The position numbers were made by a program, and so were the translations under genes. DNA of 64,000 nt, taken from contig JAWHQI010000228.1 of the NCBI GenBank assembly GCA_033032865.1, forward strand, positions 930,001 to 994,000, read 5' to 3'. Positions 1 through 12,051 of this stretch are shown one piece after another (the first letter of the stretch is position 1; each line of letters begins with the position of its first letter). The stretch comes from Dactylorhiza incarnata (taxonomy: Eukaryota; Streptophyta; Magnoliopsida; Asparagales; Orchidaceae). Below the pieces are notes generated by a model. That model ran no database searches and was not told the DNA's origin. It worked only from the letters and a program-made list of their open reading frames with translations.

Positions 1-391
1 GGGATCCCCAATCATCCCTAACCTCCTTCGTTCCTTCCATAAGAACAATTAATGAATCTCATATTTCCTTTGCAGACTTACAATGGATTAAATTTTGTAG
101 CATTGAATCATCCACTACACTAGCAATAATGTTCTTCGCCTTTTTATCCAGAGAGACGAGAGCAATTTCATTCTTATTTTGATCCATAATTTTCTTAGAA
201 ACCATTACATTTGGATTCAAGACTGATGCAGTCTTGGGAATATGAGGACCTTCTTCCACCACTTGGAAGATTCTCGGATCATCAGCTTCCATGAATAATT
301 TTACTCTTGCCTTCCACATAGGGATGTTTTCATTGGAACACACTGGCAACTTCATCGGGGACATATCCTTGCTTCTTTCCATTCCAGACAT
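1..391 (-). pseudogene. gag: Copia gag, N-terminal part, cut by window edge (element F)
   Basis: Gag capsid-type protein of a Ty1/copia retrotransposon. Translation on the minus strand from the ATG at 391 gives the usual N-terminal block (motif LPVCSNENIPMWKARVKLF, then DPRIFQVVEEGP, then a KKAKNIIASVVDD stretch) that precedes the UBN2-type gag domain. The same block occurs in element E at 53079-53447, which supports the family call. An in-frame TGA at about 59-61 stands where the family has Trp (EIWDSL), and the frame continues past it to the window edge. The primer site and LTR lie immediately upstream at 455-1905. The rest of the element is outside the window, so pol content is unknown. 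Inactive as read. Confidence 0.8.
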
Positions 392-454
392 GTTTTTCTC
401 TTGACAACTAGAAAAGGATCCGTTCAAGGTGTTAGCCTTATAGTGAATGACTTT

Positions 455-465
455 CGCTAATACCA
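455..465 (-). other. Primer binding site of F (degenerate tRNA-Met type)
   Basis: On the minus strand the LTR end CACTTTCA is followed by AT and then TGGTATTAGCG, close to the TGGTATCAGAGC that pairs with the 3' end of initiator tRNA-Met. Element D has the same LTR end plus AT spacer, which fixes the LTR boundary at 468. Confidence 0.7.
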
Positions 466-467
466 AT

Positions 468-1905
468 TGAAAGTGACTAGTTGTCTACCTAAATCATCTA
501 TAGGGGGTGAATAGGTGAGTCCTGCAGCTTTTAGCAAAATAAAATTATCTAATAAAATAGAGCGCACATAACAAGAGCAAATACAACAAAGACACAGATT
601 TATAGTGGTTCCCCGAAATGCGTGCGCCCACTTTCCCACCTCGCCTATCTAGCACTTTCGGCTAGATTTGGTTACTTCACCAAACTCAGATTATCACTAA
701 TCTTACAACTCTGAGTCTCCCAATTCTACAAACTCGGAGCACAATGTCTACTACACTCGATCCTTCAAACAAGGATCAACAAAACTCAGAAGTAATCACT
801 TCCTTAAAGGGGTTTATACAACAAAATAGATTGCAAACAATCTTCTTAAGACTATAAAAGCTTTTCTTCAGATCTGAGAGAAATGTCCTTCTTCTTCACT
901 TGTAAACCTTTGACTTGAAACTTGATGAAGAAGGCTTGAATCTATTTGAAAGAAGAACTGAACTAATTCTCTACTTGATCTCTAAATATGAGAATGATTT
1001 TGAGCAACAGGAGATCAATCGACACTTTTCTTGCGGGAGGAATCGCGAAATCAAAGTTTCTGTCGACGATTTCTTCGCAAAAGTCGATTAGAGATTTCGA
1101 TAGATAACTTTCCAAATGCACAATAAGGGTTAATAAAAATATCCCTTAACTATTTATAGGCGATTCCTTCTCCAATGGCTAATTTCGAATCCATAAGGAA
1201 GCTCCACGTGTACTGTACATTGCGCAATAACCTATTCTGGAAAGTCGTCAAAACAGGATCCGAAAAACAGCTTTAAGTCCATTCGACGAGTACTTGAACG
1301 ACATCTTGACGAATTCGTTGAGACCTCTCGATGAATTACAGAGACTTCTCGACGAATTAGACTTGGCTGAGCATCTTTCACTCTACTAGAAACATCAACT
1401 AGAATACTCGAGTCTTCTCGATGAATTAGCTGAGACCACTCGACGAATTACTGAGACTTCTCGAGTGTACTCGACGAATTCGTCAAGTATTCATAAGACC
1501 ATACCACGAATCCACTGAGAAGTCTTAGAAAATTATTCTCTGAAAGAACATGAGAGCACTCGATGAATTCATTGAGTGTTTACTTGATCACTCGACACAT
1601 TTTACTTAGGAAAATTTCTTCAACTATGCACAAAAACCAGCAATAAGCAGCCCTCTATTGCACAAAATTGAAGTAATCCCCATTAGAGAGATTACACATG
1701 AGTCAACAAAAAGTTCTATACAATGAGGAATGACATTGCATAGACTTGTGATTGATGACCCATTGTAATCTGACAATGGTTTGTACTTAGCATTTAAGAT
1801 CTGCAATATACATAACTAAAGAGTACCATTAAATACAAACTCAATTCATCTTAGTTCAAGGGGAACTTCTTCAAATCAATGCAATTGTGGATACAATACC
1901 CAACA
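468..1905 (-). repeat. 5' LTR of copia element F
   Basis: Minus-strand LTR of about 1.44 kb, starting TGTTGGGTATTG at 1905 and ending CACTTTCA at 468 next to the primer site. The start resembles the LTR start of E (TGTTGGGAATCG), and the end matches D. U3 (about 1260-1600) holds many copies of a TCGACGAATT-type motif, including the perfect palindrome GACGAATTCGTC near 1475-1490. A TATA box lies downstream at 1151-1160. Near the LTR 3' end is the G-rich tract (about 499-512) typical of this copia group. It is the 5' LTR because gag follows it; the partner LTR is outside the window. Confidence 0.8.
1151..1160 (-). promoter_or_regulatory. TATA box of F LTR
   Basis: CCTATAAATA on the minus strand, directly downstream of the TCGACGAATT repeat cluster and about 690 bases before the LTR 3' end. 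Confidence 0.6.
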
Positions 1906-2525
1906 AAAGGTTTGTACGTACAGAGTCGGGTGCGTGAGTTGCATGAATGTGAAGTCATAGCATAATCATTGCACAGCATAGCATACGCATCATTGCATAC
2001 AAAAAGACCCTCATTGTATAAACTAGTATGAGTTCTTTTATACGATGGGTTTATTATGTTAAAATGACCCTTAACTTATATATTTGTATGGGCATTTATA
2101 TAAGATAAGTTATTTTTATTTGGTAGTTAGATGTTTTCTTTCATTACTTACTATTGCCTTTATTTATATACTTGTAGATTATAGTAGAACGGCTAAAGTA
2201 GGCCCATGTACTTTACTTTACATACTTGTACCTACTACCTGCTAACTAGGGTGACTGTCAACTGCTTGATTGCATACTACTTTGAAGTCCTTTCTTTATC
2301 CATCCTCCCGCCCGGTGCTTAGGAGTCACCGGGGGAGGGGATGGGGAAATCGCTTAGTCTTTTTGACTAACGACCGGATGTGGCAAAACAAACAGGAGTA
2401 GCAGAACCAGCACACCATGTATCATCCCAACTATAAAAAGGGGTATAACCAGTTCAATTGAACCCTTGAAGGAGCCTAGGTCCTGTCATAGAAAACCATT
2501 ACCCGACCTTCGCCATATAATGGTG
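1906..2525. other. Unassigned non-coding DNA
   Basis: No coding frame of note. AT-rich up to about 2290, then a GC-rich patch with the inverted repeat CCCGGTG/CACCGGG (about 2313-2334). It could be the LTR of an unrecognised gypsy element, but I find no partner copy, primer site or polypurine tract in the window. Confidence 0.4.
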
Positions 2526-3016
2526 GTCATTTAGAGAAATGATTGTTTTGAGTAGCATTGTGCTTCGGCACAATACCGAAGTAGTACAATGAGTGTACGT
2601 GCTCTGAATTGACTTCTATCAATTGCGTTAGACTCGTATGGTCGATACGAGTGCAACAGAACTCATTTCGTTCCCATCCGAGGTCATTTGGTGAAAGTGA
2701 CCATTTTGAGTACTATAGCGTATCACGACGACGCTATTTTAGTATAATGAGCATACATGCTCCGAATTGACTTCCATCAATTGCGTTATACTAGTATGAT
2801 TGATACGAGTGCAACGGAACTCATTTCATTCCAATCTGAGGTCATTTGGTGAAAGTGACCATTTTGAGTACCGTAGCGCGCCATGACGACGTTATTTTAG
2901 TATTATGAGTATACGTGCACCGAGTTGACTTCCGTTAGTTGCATTAGACTCGTATGGTCGATACAAGTGCAACGGAACTCGTTTTGTTCCAATCTGAGAT
3001 CATTACCGTAGCGCGC
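2526..3016. repeat. 158-bp tandem repeat, about three units
   Basis: Three degenerate head-to-tail units. The internal inverted repeat ACTCGTAT-GGTCG-ATACGAGT (or variants) starts at 2632, 2790 and 2948, exactly 158 bases apart. A second shared block, GGTCATTTGGTGAAAGTGACC-like, recurs at about 2526, 2683, 2841 and (cut) 2997. The array ends at 3014-3016, where it is fused to a B1 LTR fragment through the shared bases CGCC. No second location in this window. Confidence 0.8.
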
Positions 3017-3432
3017 CTGGGCGACATCAGTTGTCGGAAATTTCCGACAGCGCTAAACTGCCGCTGGTAGTGCTGTCGTGCGGGCAGTTGCGGTAACTTC
3101 CGAGCTGTCTCCTGGGCGACATTGACTGTCGGAAAATTCCGACAGCGCCAAACTGCCGTTCGTCGTGCTGTCGTGCGGGTAGTTGCTGTAACTTCTCTGC
3201 TGTCGCCTGGGCGACATGGACTGTCGCCTGGGCGACATGGACTGTCGCCTGGGCGACATGGACTGTCGCCTGGGCGACATGGACTGTCGCCTGGGCGACA
3301 TCTCCTCTTCATTTTTGCCCTCTGAAACTTCTCCGACTGTAGATTGAGTCATTCTCATCTCCGAAATGGGGTGGCACGTTCCATAACTCTTCCTGGATTG
3401 AAAGTTATGGCCATTTTAAGATCTGCTCCGAA
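3014..3432 (-). repeat. Broken 3' LTR fragment of element B1
   Basis: Matches the middle of the B1 5' LTR (about 9575-9920). Both ends are missing: the minus-strand LTR start (about 170 bp) is lost at 3432, and the TATA box and everything 3' of it are lost at 3014. The lower break lies inside the palindrome GTCGCC-TG-GGCGAC. Contains palindromes TGTCGGAAATTTCCGACA and TGTCGCCCAGGCGACA. Confidence 0.8.
3200..3304. repeat. 21-bp tandem array (5 units) of an LTR palindrome
   Basis: Five consecutive units of CTGTCGCCTGGGCGACATGG plus A (the last unit ends differently). Each unit carries the inverted repeat GTCGCC-TG-GGCGAC. The 5' LTR of the same element has about one and a half copies at the matching place (9763-9800), so the array is a local expansion. 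Because 21 is a multiple of three, open frames run through it on both strands; I do not regard them as coding. Confidence 0.9.
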
Positions 3433-4206
3433 ATATACCCATTTTTTGAGTTTAATATCATTATAATGCACTCCCCCTAAATATTAGATTTATGCAATTT
3501 AATCTCCCCTTTTGGTAGAATCAAAAGAGGGTTTAGGAGTGAGTATGTATAATAAGGAGTAATATATTTTATGTCGAGAAGAAAAATAGGATGCAATCAA
3601 AAGCTAGTTAAATACAACTTGTTGAGAAAAATATAAGCATGATGTAACATGAAGTAGTAAGCAACATAGCTAACATGATAAAGTAAGCATTCTATTTTAA
3701 GATACCACTTGCTTAAAGGAAATTACGGTGTTAAAAATAATAAGCACTCTTAAACATAAACATCATTTTAGAAGATAAAACCATATAAAAGATAACGAGT
3801 TTTAAATTTGAAAAGTTGATGTTTGAGTTAAAGATTGAAGAGATGCTATTCCATTAAGATAAAAAATTGCAAGCATGATTTCATAATATCAAGAAAAGAT
3901 ACACAAACAACAATGTAATAAAATTTGCATTTCAAGTAAACATAAACATTGTAGCGGTCATGCTTTGCTATCTAGTGCATTTACTTAAGTTTGTAGAGAT
4001 TTGAGTAGATGAGCATTAGGATCCAATTCTCATGAGTAGAAGTTTTATGAAAGATAATGATGTGTACAAAGTAGTGTTTTGATAAAGTATACAAGTGAAT
4101 CAATCAAAAACACATGACATATATAATGAAATAACATAACATTAGAAATACACAAATAATATTACTTCCACACTATTTCAATGCACATGAATAAATAGTA
4201 CAACTA

Positions 4207-4267
4207 CCAAGGTGCTCTGCACACACAATGCTTATTAAGACTTATCAGGGTGCAATTTAGTGCTTGG
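4207..4267 (-). other. Candidate structured RNA unit 1 in B1 3' region
   Basis: 61-nt unit bounded by CCAAG and CTTGG. On the element sense strand an inner stem TGCAC/GTGCA surrounds a conserved loop containing CTGATAAGTCTTAATAAGC. The same unit occurs at 31206-31266 in A with a different but still complementary stem. Confidence 0.5.
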
Positions 4268-4376
4268 GGGATCACTTTTATACTTTTTATCTTTATTTTC
4301 ATTTTTTTTGTGATCCGGTGTACTAAAGAGAAGTGGTGTATAAATTGTTTGCTACAAGACACTTTACAATTCTTAG

Positions 4377-4436
4377 CCAAGGTGCTCAACCTCACAATGC
4401 TCATTAAGACTTATCAGGAGGGTGAGTAGTGCTTGG
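4377..4436 (-). other. Candidate structured RNA unit 2 in B1 3' region
   Basis: 60-nt relative of the previous unit: CCAAG/CTTGG ends, inner CCTC/GAGG stem, loop CTGATAAGTCTTAATGAGC. Matches 31032-31092 (A) and 12913-12973 (C). Confidence 0.5.
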
Positions 4437-7202
4437 TGGAGTTTTCCTTGTCATTTATTATTTGCTATTTAGTTTAGTGACTAAGGACTCCGAATTCACT
4501 TGTTTTGCAAACATAGCATTTTAAACCACATTTCACTTAAGAATAAGTGCATGAAAGATAAAGAATTGTAATAACCAATTCAATGTTGTGTAGGTAATCT
4601 ATTTAGGAATTTTAATTATTTATGTTATTACACTACACAATCATGTAAGAATAAGATTGTAAACACATGTAGGTTATCAAAAATAAGTGAGTGAATGAAT
4701 CATTATCAAACATAATACATTACTCATACTTAGAGGCATGCTAAACATTTCTACACATGTTTATCTACAATCAATTTCATTGCACATAACATGATAATTT
4801 TCAAAGCATGACAAATACAAAACAATGTTTTTAAGAAACTTGAAAGTTAAATTAAACATTATATTTAATCTTTAATTGATATAATTAATCATCCATCCTT
4901 GACAATGTCAATGAATAACAATCAGTTTTTTTTTATAAATTTTTGATTTTTTTTGTATATATGCACAAAACAATAAACACGCATAAAGAAAAACATATTT
5001 TTGTTCTTTGAAATTGTTTTGTAATTTTGTATTTGTTTTTATATATATATATTCTCTGGAAATCATAGAAGTCTTTAATAGCCCTTTCAGTAAATGCTAT
5101 TCTATGCCAGAGAAATAAACAAAAATAATGTATGAGAAAATACATATATATATATTTTTAAAAGAAATAAAATTTTGTTTTAAAAGGAATACAAAGATAG
5201 AAAACTTTTTACAAACACACAGAATATTAAAATAATACCAGCAATAATTCAAAACAAAAAAAAAAATTTTGGAGCAAAGGAGCTAACGCCAGGCATTAAC
5301 TTCTTAACGCCAAAAAAGAACTGCATTTCTTGATGTTTTGAAAAATATTTTTCTCAATTCATTTGTATTATAAAGAGACCTTCCTTCAGTTTAAATTTCA
5401 GAGTATATTGATTAGATTTGAAGGCTCTTTTAGCATATATTTGGTGATTTTTCAAATACTTGTGTTTGGTAAAATCATTAAAGCTCGAAATATTAAAATA
5501 TGCAAACACATGATGCAATGTTAGAATAAAAAAAATATGCATGATTTACGTATAAAGAGTGAGATAATGTTCATGCAATGAATATAATATAAGTATATCT
5601 AAGATCAAGATACCTTAACTACATGACTACACTCTAGCCCCGAACTAAGTGATGGATGGGCTTGAGGAGCTGCACACATGCCGTAGGTTGGGGTGTTAAA
5701 CCCATATGCATACAAAAGACGACGCTCAACCTAGCACTCTTTCCCCCCAGTGCCTCTTAAGGCCCCACTGGAACCCTCCCCGGTTAAGGACAAGACATGA
5801 CTTAGAGGTTAGGTCTCTAATGCACACAATCCTACGCCCTTGCTATTGTGAGACACATGTCATAGGTTTATTGATTATAGACATACTAAGCGTGTAAGCC
5901 TTAAATATATTAACTGTGTTATAATTTCATGATTAGTTTTGGATTTACAATTTTATCGAAGATTGTTGATTTTAAATCCATTTAGAAAAGTTTTATTCAT
6001 GCAAATAACTACAAAGGAAAATAAGATTTTCATATTTTAATGATATAATTTACTTTAGCATTGCAAGATATAACTAGCATGAGCATTGATTTCTATCTAT
6101 GGTACGTGATAATGCTAGTGTGATGAATTAGGACAACATGGTGCAAAGCTAAGTAAAGATGGACAAATATAAGATTGAGTTGCATGTATTCAAACATAGA
6201 GTTTTGAATTTTCATAGACCTAGAAAGATGTGACAATTCTATTTGATTTCATCTTGTTGATATCAAGTTAATTCATAGGTCTAAAGATAATGAGATTCAT
6301 GCAAACAATAAAGATGCACATCACACACACAAAACAAGATATGAAACTATAATACCAATTGCAATCATATATTTCATAATTCCTAAGGTTGATAGAATTA
6401 GTTGATTTAAGATAGGTCTTGATGGATCATGAATTATGATATATGATTATAGTGAATTTTAGCATAGGATATTAATAGATCATGGCGGTGATTGTGAAAT
6501 CATATTCATCATTTTTGTAAATTTTCTTTTTGATTTTAATTTTTAGAAATTAGACAAAAACAAATACAAGGTATTTGACAACAATGATAGTAAAAATAAA
6601 TTTTCAGACAAAAACAGAATTTTTAGGAAAATATGCTACCGCCAGCGTTAGTGATAACGCCTGGCGTTTGCAACAGAGTTACTATATTTGATTTAAAACA
6701 CATTGTTTTTGATATTATTTGATTCTGATTTTTCTCGATTATGATTTTCAATATAGGGGCTATTATATGCAGCAACAAAAAATAGACAAATATGCAATTA
6801 GTTGCTCATTTAATATTTTAGCCTAAGACCCCTAAAAATCCATTTAAATCCAATTTTGAAAGTAATTTCATTAGTCTTGATAATATCATTTAGAAAATTT
6901 AGCATTCAATTTATAATGATAATATAAGACATTTATAGGCAAAGGATTTAAAAAGGATAAAACAATAAGAAAAGATAGATCACTTAAAAATTATGACTTT
7001 ATGTTCTATTTAATTCAATTTTGATTTGATAAACATTAGGCTTAAAATGTAAAAGTCATATTTCATAATATATAAAGTGATCATAGCATGTTTGTTCACA
7101 AAATAAAAAATAAACAAAAGAAAAGTGACAATAAGCATATCATGAAGTAGAGTAATGATATTTCATTTTTATTTATTTCTACTTCATGCAAATGATAGGA
7201 TA

Positions 7203-8776
7203 CTAATGAATAAGAGATTTATGTATCCAAAGGGGACCAAGTGGGATGGTTCCTTTGGGTACCCAAATACATCGTTGTGGCTTTTGGGAAGATAATGATG
7301 AATGGGCTTTTTCAAGTAAAGATGATATGTCATTTTTCTTTATGGGTCTCCATTCATACATTGGTTGTTTATCACTTAAATCCATATAATGATTATATGT
7401 CATCTTTTTGTGATGATAGTTGTTTGAAAAATAATTCATTTGAGATTCATGTTGATTCAAATTATTTTTCAAAATAGATTGATGTTGATAATCATAATAA
7501 ATTTTATTATATGAATTCTTTGAAAATTTATAAGAGTGATTGTCTTTCTTTAGAATTGAATGTTGAAAGAGTGGGTTACAATAAATTTTAAATGATTGAT
7601 TCTTAATTTGATGATTTTCATTTCCACTCTTTCTTATAGACATACTCTAATAATATGAAGGAAAATATTTTATAGTTTGATTTTCATGAAAAGGAGTTTT
7701 TAAATTTGAGTCATGATTGAAAATATATTGAGACTTTTAATAGTGACTCTTAAGAATTTTGTGAGGGTCATAATTCTTTTTGAAACTAAACTCCTTTTGA
7801 GTTGATGTATGAAAATGATCCTTTTTAGAAATGATTTTGTAAGTTAATTTATCTTTGTTATTTAAAATCTTATGATGAAAGTCATTACAAGTAATTAGAA
7901 CTTCTTCAACAAAAGATTTTAATTGTCTTAACTTACAAGTTAAAGCATCATTTTCCAATATCAAATTTTCATTATGTTTTTTAGAAACTAAGGGCCCTTT
8001 TTCAATTTCCTTGAATTGTTCTTTTAATAAATTGCAACCAAAACAAGGAGTAGGAATTTCAACTAAAGAGCAAGATGGAGAAGCCACATCATAATTAGAT
8101 TCTACATTAACATTAGCTTTTAACCTTTTATTTTCTAAACGTAATTTATCATTTGTAATTTTCAATTTCTTAATTTTACGTTTAGCAACTTGTAGCATAT
8201 GTAATGTGGAAATAGAATTAGTCACAAGGATAGAAGAATTTGATTTACTTACATTGCTATCAGGAGAGGCAAGATTTGAACATAAAGTTCCTTTCACATC
8301 TTTTTGGCACTCCTCTTCCAAAGACAACATTTCTTCTTCTCTTCCACTTGATGTGCTCTCCATGGTTTCATCCTGAGAGATTCTTTTTTGATTGATTGTG
8401 CCAATTTGAATGTTTTCCAAATGTTGTGCATGCTCCAAACCTATACACGGAAGATCAAACATTTCATCAAGAAATTTCCAAACTTTGTAAGCATTAGTAA
8501 AACAATAAATCAATTTGGAAATATCTTTTGATAAAGCACAATATAAAGTATTCATCGCCTTCGCATTTAAATGACATTCCAATTTATTTGATTCATCCGC
8601 TGGTCTTATAATTGCCATATTTCAAATTTTGATATCATATGAGTCATAAAAAATTTCATTAAAATTTTCCACCCTTTATAATTTTTGCCCATAAATAAAG
8701 GAGGTGATAATACTTTTTCATTTATATTAAAATTTTCCCCACTAGTAGAAGCGAGATCATGATCAAGAGGCGCCAT
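7203..8776 (-). pseudogene. gag: Gag-like protein of non-autonomous copia B1
   Basis: Minus-strand frame starting at the ATG at 8776 (MAPLDHDLAST..., matching B at 35368). The N-terminus has the copia gag start (PPLFMGKN-KGWKILMK) and part of the UBN2-type domain (NAKAMNTLYCALSKDISKLIY, YKVWKFLDEMFD). It then passes to a Ser/Glu-rich stretch, a coiled-coil region and a C-terminus ending RCIWVPKGTIPLGPLW. No CCHC zinc knuckle is present, unlike the gag of C. A frameshift lies between 8776 and 8618, and at least one in-frame stop lies between 7643 and 7737; the two long pieces share one frame. A and B encode the same architecture, so this is a lineage trait rather than a single deletion. Confidence 0.75.
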
Positions 8777-8825
8777 TATTCCTGATTGTTAAGACGATTT
8801 GGAATAACCTTCCTCTGATACAAAT

Positions 8826-10109
8826 TGTTGGATCTTGTGGCGCCCTTAGAGGGGGGGGGGGGGTGAATAAGGGCTAAAATTTACTTTGAAATTTTTCTAA
8901 TATATTATGATAATTTTAACGGATAAACAAGTAGATTTTTAGACAACCCAAATAAACACTTAGAAAATCATAAGAAATTGAAAATCAAATTTATTTCCAC
9001 AAATGATGAATACAAAGGATTGTTGATCTTAATAAAGCTTAAAATCAAGGCTATAATAAAAATAAACTTTTAACAATTTGTGTTTACCAATCCTTCTCCC
9101 AAGGATCGGAAGGCTATCACTTGTCTCTCCCTAGACCAAGCCCAAGCCTATCCTCTAGATCTTCCCAAGATCTAGATGTAGCACACAAGGCCACGATTTG
9201 CCACCAAGCTACGCAAGGACTTGAATGCTCCGCACAAGGAAGCGATTTTTCCCTAAGCCACGCAAGGACTTAGACGCCGCACGCAAGACGACAATTTCCC
9301 TACCAATACAAAGTAAAATGTATATAAATTAAAATACAAGATAAAATAAGAACTCCCTAGAAATTCAGATCTCTGAAAGGAAGGTTGAAGCCTCGAGATG
9401 ATCGTTGATGTAGAAGCGCGTTCGATCTCGTCTTCAATTTCAAACCTTCTCAGCATAAATGGGAGTTCATGAGGTTCTGGAGCTCTCTGGATGGAATGCA
9501 CTCAGGAAGGAACTTAGAATCTTCAAAGCTTAGAATGCACGAACACAAGGAGTCAATTTATAGAAATTCACTGTCGCCTGGGCGACATCAGTTGTCGGAA
9601 ATTTCCGACAGCGCTAAACTGCCACTAGTAGTGCTGTCGTGCGGGCAGTTACGGTAACTTTCGAGCTGTCGCCTGGGCGACATTGACTGTCGGAAAATTC
9701 CGACAGCGCCAAACTGCCGTTCGTCGTGCTGTCGTGCGGGCAGTTGCTGTAACTTCTCTGATGTCGCCTGGGCGCATTGACTATCGCCTGGGCGACAACT
9801 CCTCTTCATTTTTGCCGTCCGAAACTTCTCCAGACTGTAGATTGAGTCGTTCTCATCTCCGAAATGGGGTGGCACGTTCCGTAACTCTTCCTAGATTGAA
9901 AGTTATGGCCATTTTAAGATCTGCTCACAAAACTCATCCTTTTGCTTTTTCTAATGTGTACACACTCTTGGATCATGCCCATGAACGATGACTTGTCTCC
10001 TCATTGAACCTGTACAACCTGGACACTATAAACACACAAAAGACTAGATCAAATACAATACGGTATTTGTTATTCTCAAACCAAGAGATGCGGAACATAG
10101 GCTACAACA
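8826..10109 (-). repeat. 5' LTR of B1
   Basis: Minus-strand LTR of 1284 bp, from TGTTGTAGCC at 10109 to GATCCAACA at 8826, followed by a mutated primer site (8812-8823). It matches the B LTR at 34084-35318. U3 carries the TGTCGGAAATTTCCGACA and GTCGCC-TG-GGCGAC palindromes (about 9572-9800), upstream of a TATA box at 9554-9563. A long G run (about 8851-8863) sits close to the LTR 3' end. The first ten bases of the right flank are GATCAGCCAT; the matching left duplication is lost with the broken 3' LTR. Confidence 0.85.
9554..9563 (-). promoter_or_regulatory. TATA box of B1 LTR
   Basis: CTATAAATTG on the minus strand, about ten bases downstream of the last GTCGCC/GGCGAC palindrome, in the same position as TCTATAAATG at 34531 in B. 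Confidence 0.55.
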
Positions 10110-10604
10110 GATCAGCCATCTTGCACTAATCCCAAAGTCAAGGCTTAAGCCTAAGCTAACCCTAATCCACCCTAAACAAAATCTTAATCTCTCCTCTTAG
10201 CATAAGCCTAAGGAATTTGACCTAGATATTTTTAAAGCCTCCACAGGATGCCTGTCAGCTGCCCCCTCCTAGATCCAACCATGGTTGGGAGAAACTCAAT
10301 CATGGATCTCTTTGGGCTGAGAAGGAAGAAGAGAGAGAGAAGGGGAGCTCTTAGTTTTCCAATAAAATGGGCCTCAGCCCTACTTCAAATACCACGACCT
10401 CCAGGATCTCCTCCCTAATGTTTTTGAAACTAACCCCACCACTCTGCGCGGTTGCCTGCACCAGAGAAGGAGGAGGAGGGATCCCGAGTGCCACCCATCA
10501 CCTTTCCAGCTACCCCCTTGCTTGGCGACCTACAATGGACCTTGCACCTCGGCAGGAGTCACCCCTCGCCGGAGAAGGCTTGGAGACCCTCTCTGGGAGG
10601 ATAT
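10110..10604. other. Flanking DNA left of element C
   Basis: No homology to the surrounding elements. Contains purine-rich and GC-rich stretches and a few short telomere-like CCCTAA words, but no convincing coding frame. The last five bases (10600-10604, GATAT) are one copy of the target-site duplication of C, so before C inserted this block ran directly into 20448 onward. Confidence 0.6.
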
Positions 10605-12051
10605 TGTTGGATCGATTGGCGCCCTTAGAGGGGGGGGGGGGCAAATAAGGGAATAAATTTGTAGACGATTTACTAAATTGTTTAAAGCAAATTAGAACGA
10701 AATAACAATTTAGCTTAAAGGAAGAAACAATTGTAATTCGCAATTTTATAACTTATGCCAAAAGATAGAAATCAAGTAAACACAAAAAGAGACATGATTA
10801 TATTATATAAAAGGTGTTTACATAAATTTGATTTCAATATCGCTAGAAATTGGAGGCGTACAAAGTAAAACAATTTTTCCTTTTCTATACCGACTTGTAT
10901 CCCCACAAACCGGTTGGCTTTAGCCTATCCTTCCCCGGATATGGACTCAAGACGCTCTAGCCAATCCTTCCCCGGATAAGGCCTCGAGCACCCCCTAGAT
11001 CTAATCTCCTAGAACTAGTCGCCAACTCACGCGGCGAATTACCCCCTAAGTCTCGCAAAGACCTAGTCGCCAACACAAGGCGAAATATCTATACGGTTAC
11101 AAAAAGTATGGAATGAAAATAAAGATAACAATAATAAAACTCCCTATATGAGATCTCTGAAGATGAGGATGAAGGATCGTTGTAGTATGAGCGAGGTCGA
11201 AGCGATCGTACTTCGGATGTAGCGTGACGTAGTCCTCCTCCAGAATTCTCCTTAAGCTTTTTGTGGGAGATCCTTCTTCGGCAGCATAACAAAAATGGAG
11301 TTTTGGCACAAGTATTCTCTCTGGAAGCTCTCTTAGATCTCTGGAATGTAGGCCTCTAAAATCATCTTCACTCAGCAAACAAAATCAGATCTTTAAATTG
11401 AAACTGGAGTTAACGCATGGTGTTAAGGTTAGCGCCAGCATTAGTGAACGTGTACGACAGTTGCTGAGATCGTGCATAGCGTCTGGATCGTGGCTGAACC
11501 AAATTTCATCGAACAAAACTAATTTCGTCGAACGCACCTTCGTCAAACGGAATCCCATTTCATCAACCGCAACCGTCAGGATCGTGGCAGAAACTACTTT
11601 CGTCGAATGCAACACATTTCGTCGAACGTGCTATCATCGAGCACAGTTAACTTCAATTCGTCGAGCGCAGTTCAGTTCGTCGAACGCTCCAATTCGTCGA
11701 GCGCAGTTCAGTTCGTTGAATGCAATAAGTCGAGCGCAGTTAACTTCAATTCGTCGAGCGTAGTTCAGTTCATCGAATGCTCCAATTTGTCGAGCGCAGT
11801 TCAGTTCGTCGAATGCAGTTTCCTTCTGATTTCGTCGAACGCAATTTCCTTCACAGCAGTTGTTAATGCGGGGCGTTAACAACTAATGCGAGCGTTAGCA
11901 CACTTTCCAGAAAGTTGTCTCCAATCTATTTTCTACCTGTGGAGTATTGCACATATAGTTCTTACACACTCTAAACACACGACAAGTAAGATTAAATACA
12001 AAATGGGATTTGTTATTCTCAAACAAAAGGATGTGACACACATGTCCAACA
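10605..12051 (-). repeat. 3' LTR of C
   Basis: 1447 bp, starting TGTTGGACATG at 12051 (minus) and ending GATCCAACA at 10605, with terminal TGTTGGA/TCCAACA inverted repeats. U3 (about 11505-11845) is an array of TCGTCGAACGC / GTCGAGCGCAGTT variants. The 3' end has the TCTAAGGGCGCC signature beside a G10 run at about 10628-10640. Compared with the 5' LTR the repeat array is shorter. Confidence 0.93.

Larger units (their letters stand above)
3433..7202 (-). other. Long non-coding 3' region of B1
   Basis: About 3.8 kb of AT-rich DNA between the gag stop and the 3' LTR remnant, where an autonomous copia element would have pol. No pol motif in any frame. It is related to the 3' regions of A, B and C: polypurine-like tracts near the LTR (3467-3480, 3505-3540), two 61-nt hairpin units (4207-4267, 4377-4436), a GC-rich island (about 5630-5870) also found in A at about 32090-32300, and short TAACGCC/GGCGTTA palindromes at 5283-5310 and 6644-6670. 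Confidence 0.75.

Noticed and set aside
2944..3358. Open frames with PRRQSMS- or CRPGDSP-type protein repeats on both strands
   Set aside because: They are translations of the 21-bp LTR array; a period divisible by three keeps several frames open. No family similarity and no independent start context.
5706..5897. 63-codon frame in the B1 3' region
   Set aside because: It lies in the GC-rich island also present in A, where the matching frame is not conserved.
10145..10185. Interstitial telomere repeat
   Set aside because: Only isolated CCCTAA words, not a tandem TTTAGGG array.
11398..11882. Overlapping Ser/Arg-rich open frames on both strands in the C LTR (also 19758-20257)
   Set aside because: They cross the TCGTCGAACG repeat array of the LTR. 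The two LTRs differ by indels in this part, which a coding sequence would not tolerate.
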